Shown here one piece after another: positions 60,901-64,000 of a stretch of 64,000 nt of DNA. How positions within the stretch are numbered: position 1 is the stretch's first letter; each line of letters opens with the position of its first letter. The stretch is from an uncultured Collinsella sp. (GTDB lineage Bacteria; Actinomycetota; Coriobacteriia; Coriobacteriales; Coriobacteriaceae). Below the pieces are notes generated by a model. That model had not been told where the DNA came from and ran no database searches. It saw only the letters and a program-made list of their open reading frames with translations. The translations under genes were made by a program, and so were the position numbers. Location: the NCBI GenBank assembly GCA_959019775.1, contig CAUEPS010000001.1, positions 186,001 to 250,000 of the forward strand, read 5' to 3'.

Positions 60901-61391
60901 TGCACGGTGCGCTCGACGGCGGGCACCACATTCTGCTGTTCAGCCAGTTCACGGGCATGCTCGATATCATTGGCAAGCGCCTGGCCAAGGAGGACATCGG
61001 CTTTCTTAAGCTCACGGGCGCTTCGTCCAAGGAGAGCCGCGCCAAGATGGTCGCGCAGTTCCAGGCGGGCGAGGTGCCGGTGTTTCTGATCTCGCTCAAG
61101 GCGGGCGGCGTGGGCCTCAACCTGACGGCGGCCGACGTGGTCATCCACTACGACCCGTGGTGGAACGTGGCCGCGCAGGACCAGGCAACCGACCGCGCGC
61201 ACCGTATTGGCCAGCAACATACCGTGACCGTGTACAAGCTCATCGCCAAGGACACGATCGAGGAGCGCATTATGCAGATGCAGGAGTCCAAGCGCGACCT
61301 AGTCAACAGCGTGCTCGGCGGCGACGGCATCTCCTCGGCGCTGTTTACCCGCGAGGATGTTCTGGCGCTGCTCGGCGGCGACGGGCGCTAA
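57918..61391 (+). CDS. SWIM zinc finger SNF2-family helicase
   Basis: 1157 residues. The N-terminal SWIM motif is C78-x-C80-x9-C90-x-H92 (DCDCPAAYRYPGMCKH), a zinc site that binds DNA or protein. The middle is poorly conserved. The C-terminal 500 residues are a SNF2 motor: LADDMGLGKTLQMIAH, LDEAQYIKNP, LTGTPIENRLSELWSIF, and in the second lobe LFSQFTGMLDII, HYDPWWNVAAQDQATDRAHRIGQ. All motifs are intact. Translocates on duplex DNA; bacterial members resemble RapA and may remodel RNA polymerase or assist repair. ATG 57918 follows GGAGG. Confidence 0.94.
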   Translation: MAQGTFVQALRKEAALSGTFMKGRSLMLNGAVLSIEDSGSRFSKNVTVEGSVRGSRGDLYKTHVVLDMDEHEVIDYDCDCPAAYRYPGMCKHAIATALAYLDASGAEPVEGLRTPVRTSTVPPAQSKQPARPASAAPAVNPNFPFPAPVPTSPSLMAALSDLSDARMDELASMRRKLAGAVDPDAPKAVLEPSLVPYYNPLFADRFNWALEFRVRCGSVSYVVKDIDGMAAAYVRGGTFSYGKKLTFLHTPEAFDEVSVRLLDLVVATVVYLSDITSSRSASYDFARSGFVAERQLPLSEHDIVYMLDLLRGRTISFEPAWSRGTTTHRSYEVAVELSPVGEDEASAKQPPLLAAKIAPAAGGSYDLRLPADMYCFVSGDVAYLVDTHRARRADAAFAQHAAPFLSRLLPCRTPVHIAAEQVGEFCRMALPVLREYTDLTAPAVLDTVAPEPSFAMAIGVDDGLVTCKITVSYGDWSADLFSLGAPGSPFEEQRPGVPPRDEIAEFRVMDTAALYFDFYEGGLAFEERDDESLFHLLTEGLSALSELGEVMLSDRLRQVSVRPAPKLSVRATVKSNLLDVELGASGLSAADLAIYLDSYKRHQTFARLTSGDIVRLDEGARAAFGLAEDLGVDAVDLLDGVSLPASSTLFVDSMLARTPALEADRDAAFRRTVERLDTLGKMDFTVPVSLKATLRGYQVDGYQWLGSLEHLGLGGILADDMGLGKTLQMIAHILARVEAGDAKPTLVVCPASLVYNWTAELERFAPSLDVCAIVGAKAQRRVQIAGVAEHNVVVTSYDLMRRDIDEYAEQDFARVVLDEAQYIKNPLTQVARAAKRLPAGVRFALTGTPIENRLSELWSIFDFLMPGLLGTRESFAKRFESPVEHAEGDSAACLQALVSPFVLRRVKEDVVADLPEKIEDTVMAQLTGEQRKLYLANQDRIAQQVQHREASEFKKDKLKVLAELTKLRQICCDPHLHYEDYKAGSAKLDACMELVHGALDGGHHILLFSQFTGMLDIIGKRLAKEDIGFLKLTGASSKESRAKMVAQFQAGEVPVFLISLKAGGVGLNLTAADVVIHYDPWWNVAAQDQATDRAHRIGQQHTVTVYKLIAKDTIEERIMQMQESKRDLVNSVLGGDGISSALFTREDVLALLGGDGR

Positions 61392-61561
61392 CTGCGCAGA
61401 TGGCAACCGGGGCTGTCGAGACGGCTTCGGGTCGCCGGCGCGCTCTGACCTCGGTCGCTAGCCTCGCTCGTTATGTGTTCATTTGCCATGCCGTGGATGG
61501 TTCGCTTGCCTTTGGGCATAAGAACCTCAAGAACATCGGCACATCAGCAAAGGAGAACATC

Positions 61562-61924
61562 ATGGCGAAATTCTTTAAGGACCCCGATGGCAAGCTCATT
61601 GCCGCCCTTGGCAACGACGTTGCAACCCCTGCCGGCTGCACGGAGCTGACCGCGAACACCGAGGACGCGGCGCACGAGAAGCACGTGCCCGTCGTCGAGA
61701 GCGAGCGCGACGGTCACGTGATCCGTGCGCGCGTGGGCTCGGTCGAGCATCCTATGGTGCCCGAGCACTACATCGAGTGGATTGCCCTTGAGGCCGAGGG
61801 CCGTCTGGAGGTCCATTACCTCCAGCCCGGCATGAAGCCCGCGACGTTTTTTGCCGGCGGTTCCAAGGCCGGTACCGTCTATGCCTATTGCAACCTGCAC
61901 GGGCTGTGGTCCGCGACGTTCTAG
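61562..61924 (+). CDS. Superoxide reductase (desulfoferrodoxin type)
   Basis: 120 residues. Reduces superoxide to H2O2 without making O2, with rubredoxin as donor. The catalytic iron ligands are present in EKHVPVVE, VEHPMVPEHYIEWI and YAYCNLHGLW (His4Cys site). The N-terminal four-cysteine desulforedoxin domain of 2Fe enzymes is absent; instead there is a short vestige (KFFKDPDGKLIAALG) with no cysteine pair, so this is a class with one iron. Ribosome site AAAGGAGAA. The electron donor would be the rubredoxin at 1754. A 170-base gap after the SNF2 helicase shows no further feature. Confidence 0.93.
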   Translation: MAKFFKDPDGKLIAALGNDVATPAGCTELTANTEDAAHEKHVPVVESERDGHVIRARVGSVEHPMVPEHYIEWIALEAEGRLEVHYLQPGMKPATFFAGGSKAGTVYAYCNLHGLWSATF

Positions 61925-61969
61925 GAGCGCGCCCCCGCTCGGGGTATCATAGCTAGCATATGCACATGC

Positions 61970-62004
61970 AAGCGCCGACTGCATCATGCGGCCGGCGCTT
62001 TTAC
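61970..62004 (+). terminator. Terminator after superoxide reductase
   Basis: AAGCGCCG pairs with CGGCGCTT, followed by TT; partly complementary bases extend the stem inside. Confidence 0.75.
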
Positions 62005-62041
62005 TACGACAACGATGGTTTACGACGGAAAGGGCTGAGCC

Positions 62042-64000
62042 ATGAAGCTCGCACTTGCACAGATCGATATGCGCCTGGGTGATATTGAGGGTATCTGCGG
62101 TCGCATCGAGGACCAGGCGCGCCTGGCCCATGAGCGCGGTGCGCGCGTGTTGTGCGTGCCGGCTCCGCTCTTTATGGGAGCCCTGCCCGGCGGCCTGGTG
62201 GGCGCTGCCGACTTTGAGCACGACATACTTGCCGGCTTGACCGGCGTCGCCGAGCGTATCCAAGAGCTCGATATGATCTGCATCGTGCCCGCGGCAGTTT
62301 CGTTTGAGGGCCAGCCCCTGCTCGACTACATGATGCTCAAGGACGGCCATGTGGTGCCGGCCCGTTCGAGCATTGCCCTGCAGCGCGGTGGGACCGGCGA
62401 TGCCCGTTGGGCGCCGCCAGTCTTCGACGTGGACGGCGTGCGTATCGCCGTGATCTTCGACTTGGACCGCGAGCTCGAGATGCTGCCGACCGGCGTCGAC
62501 CTCATCGCCTATTTCCAGTTCAACGCGTTTGATATGACCGACCGCGAGAGCGCTGCGATCGCCGCCGTGCGCAGCGGAGCCTACCGCAAGATCGCATCTA
62601 AGCGCAGCGTGTGGTTTGCCTGCATGGCGCCGGTCGGTGCGTACGATGAGTCGGTGTATACCGGCGGCTCGTTTGTGCTCGACGACTGCGGCCGCGTGGT
62701 GGCCCAAGCGCCGTGTTTTGAGGAGAGCCTGCTGGTTCAGGAGATCCAGCGCGGCGTGATGCTCGATGCCCTGGAAGATCACGAACTGCCCGAGTTCCGT
62801 TCCGAGGAGTGGCTGTGGCAGGCGCTGGTGCTCGCCGTTCGCGATAACGCCCGCGCCCGCGGTACGTCGCGCGCCGTGGTGGCGCTCGAGGGCGACTTGC
62901 CGTCGTCCCTGCTGGCGGCGCTTGCCGTCGACGCCCTAGGTCCGCGCAATGTGGTCGGCCTGGTGTTGGGACGCAACCGTATCTTTACGCCGGCGCAGGA
63001 GGAGGCCGAGGCTGCTCGCTGTGCCGCCGTTCGCGCCATTGCCGAGCGTCTGCATATTCGCACGGTTGAGCGTGATGCGCCGGATGCCGCGCGTGTGCTC
63101 GACCGCGATGTGTCGGCGGGCGACGCCGAGCGCCTGCGCTCGCGTACGCTGGGCCTCATGCTGGAGGATACGGCGCTCGAGCTGGGTGCGATGGCGTTGA
63201 GCCCACTGTCCAAAACTGAGTACGCGCTGGCGGCGCCCGCGCATTGCGGCGGCTACCAGGGCGATTGCGCGCCCTTTGGTGACGTATACCTGTCGACGCT
63301 CGAGTTTGTGGCGCGTGTGCGCAACCGTACGTCTGCCGTGGTGCCGCAGGAGCTCGTGACGCTCAACGCGGTGGAGGATTGCATGGAGCGCGTGCTGGCG
63401 CAAGCGCTCTCGACGCTTGACGGTCCGGTCGACATGCTCGACCGCGCGGCGCAGCTGCTCGGCGGGCTTGAGCCAGGCGAGGTCGATGGCACGCTCGAGT
63501 CGCACGTCGACCGCAGCCGTCCCTTCGACGACATTCCGATGGCTGCCGGCAAGCCCGAGGCCTGCTCACTGCTGCTGATGCTCGTGCGTCAGGGCGAGGC
63601 GGCTCGCCGCATGCTGCCGACGGCGCCGATCGTCTCGGCCCGTTCGTTTGTCGAGCGCGCCTGGCCGTACATGCTCGCGTGGTCCGACCTGGGGCTGAGC
63701 GGCAAGGAACGCATGACGGTCGATGCGCTGGCGCGCGCCGAGGTGAACCGCTTTGCCGACGAGGATACAAGCGAGCGCATGCGTGGCGAGATGATGGGCA
63801 TACTGGGTGACTTGTTGGGTATTTCGCCCGAGCAGATGGAGGAGCTGCGCTCCGAGGATGGTCAGCGTCGCCTGCATGAGGGTATGAAGAAGTTTGAAGG
63901 CGAGGTCCAGGATGCCATCGATAAGATGATGGGCGGCCAGGGCGGACCGCAGGGTGGGCCCCAGGGCACGCCGATGCCGCAACCGCCGGTGGATCCGAGG
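62042..64000 (+). CDS. NAD synthetase homologue with degenerate active sites (3' end outside window)
   Basis: 653 residues visible, still open at the window end. Layout matches glutamine-dependent NAD synthetase: a nitrilase-fold half (MKLALAQIDMRLGDIEG, YTGGSFVLDDCGRVVAQ) then a synthetase half (AALAVDALGPRNVVGLVLG, ALSPLSKTEYAL, PFGDVYLSTLEFVARVRN). But the nitrilase triad is gone: the usual glutamate of the PE motif reads VPAPLF, the lysine region reads ARSSIA, and the catalytic cysteine position is F139 (VIFDLD). The PP-loop SGGxDS reads E283-GDLPSS. A Gly/Gln/Pro-rich tail is added at the end. Probably not a working NadE; perhaps a regulatory or structural paralogue. Confidence 0.75.
   Translation, partial: MKLALAQIDMRLGDIEGICGRIEDQARLAHERGARVLCVPAPLFMGALPGGLVGAADFEHDILAGLTGVAERIQELDMICIVPAAVSFEGQPLLDYMMLKDGHVVPARSSIALQRGGTGDARWAPPVFDVDGVRIAVIFDLDRELEMLPTGVDLIAYFQFNAFDMTDRESAAIAAVRSGAYRKIASKRSVWFACMAPVGAYDESVYTGGSFVLDDCGRVVAQAPCFEESLLVQEIQRGVMLDALEDHELPEFRSEEWLWQALVLAVRDNARARGTSRAVVALEGDLPSSLLAALAVDALGPRNVVGLVLGRNRIFTPAQEEAEAARCAAVRAIAERLHIRTVERDAPDAARVLDRDVSAGDAERLRSRTLGLMLEDTALELGAMALSPLSKTEYALAAPAHCGGYQGDCAPFGDVYLSTLEFVARVRNRTSAVVPQELVTLNAVEDCMERVLAQALSTLDGPVDMLDRAAQLLGGLEPGEVDGTLESHVDRSRPFDDIPMAAGKPEACSLLLMLVRQGEAARRMLPTAPIVSARSFVERAWPYMLAWSDLGLSGKERMTVDALARAEVNRFADEDTSERMRGEMMGILGDLLGISPEQMEELRSEDGQRRLHEGMKKFEGEVQDAIDKMMGGQGGPQGGPQGTPMPQPPVDPR

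Overview
The window reads as chromosome of a high-GC, strictly anaerobic actinobacterium of the Coriobacteriia, most like the gut genus Collinsella. The grounds are the G/C-rich third positions with long antisense shadow frames, the oxygen-defence set (rubredoxin, superoxide reductase), an [FeFe] hydrogenase, an EFR1-type flavodoxin-ferredoxin, GltBD, a sugar PTS and FucO. The genus is an inference from gene content; there is no rRNA in the window, and I saw no tRNA, tmRNA, phage, IS transposase or CRISPR array.

Layout. 1-4.3 kb: end of an unknown gene, smpB, a flavin reductase, a very short rubredoxin, and on the minus strand mntH and gpmA. 4.7-10.9 kb: gltB-gltD (ammonia assimilation). 11-15 kb: two poorly characterised genes and an amidohydrolase, set among clustered palindromic repeats. 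15.1-18.9 kb (minus): a zinc-ribbon membrane protein and a copper operon copA-copZ-csoR with a visible CsoR-type operator. 19.4-21.7 kb: DEAD-box RNA helicase with an RGG tail. 22.3-27.9 kb: EFR1 protein, then an alpha-glucoside PTS operon (EIIA, LicT antiterminator, EIICB, GH4 6-phospho-alpha-glucosidase) with a leader that looks like an antiterminator/terminator switch. 28.1-34.2 kb: a tight operon of a NuoF-tail/GltD-like flavoprotein, an [FeFe] hydrogenase, a frameshifted substrate-binding lipoprotein and an ABC permease-ATPase fused in one chain. 34.4-41.3 kb: an orphan RelB/DinJ-like protein, CPBP protease, YgiQ radical SAM protein, DUF1275 membrane protein, FucO and an M42 peptidase. 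41.4-46.8 kb: a one-chain HTH-HipA-like kinase, mnmA, cysK facing an Rrf2 regulator, a holin-like membrane protein and a YerC/TrpR-like regulator. 47-61.4 kb: AddB-like nuclease and AddA helicase-nuclease, dnaE, and a SWIM-SNF2 helicase. 61.5-64 kb: superoxide reductase and a NAD-synthetase homologue whose active sites look destroyed; it runs off the end.

The most unusual content is between the genes. Several families of palindromic repeats fill the spacers. The clearest is a 55-bp palindrome present 11 times at five loci; wherever copies are adjacent they start 80-81 bp apart. A second 63-67-bp hairpin occurs three times. A third set shares a GGGAC/GTCCC core (often GGGACGGGG) but changes its stem from copy to copy while keeping the two arms complementary, which suggests either RNA function or a REP-like mobile element. 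No transposase that could move them lies in the window.
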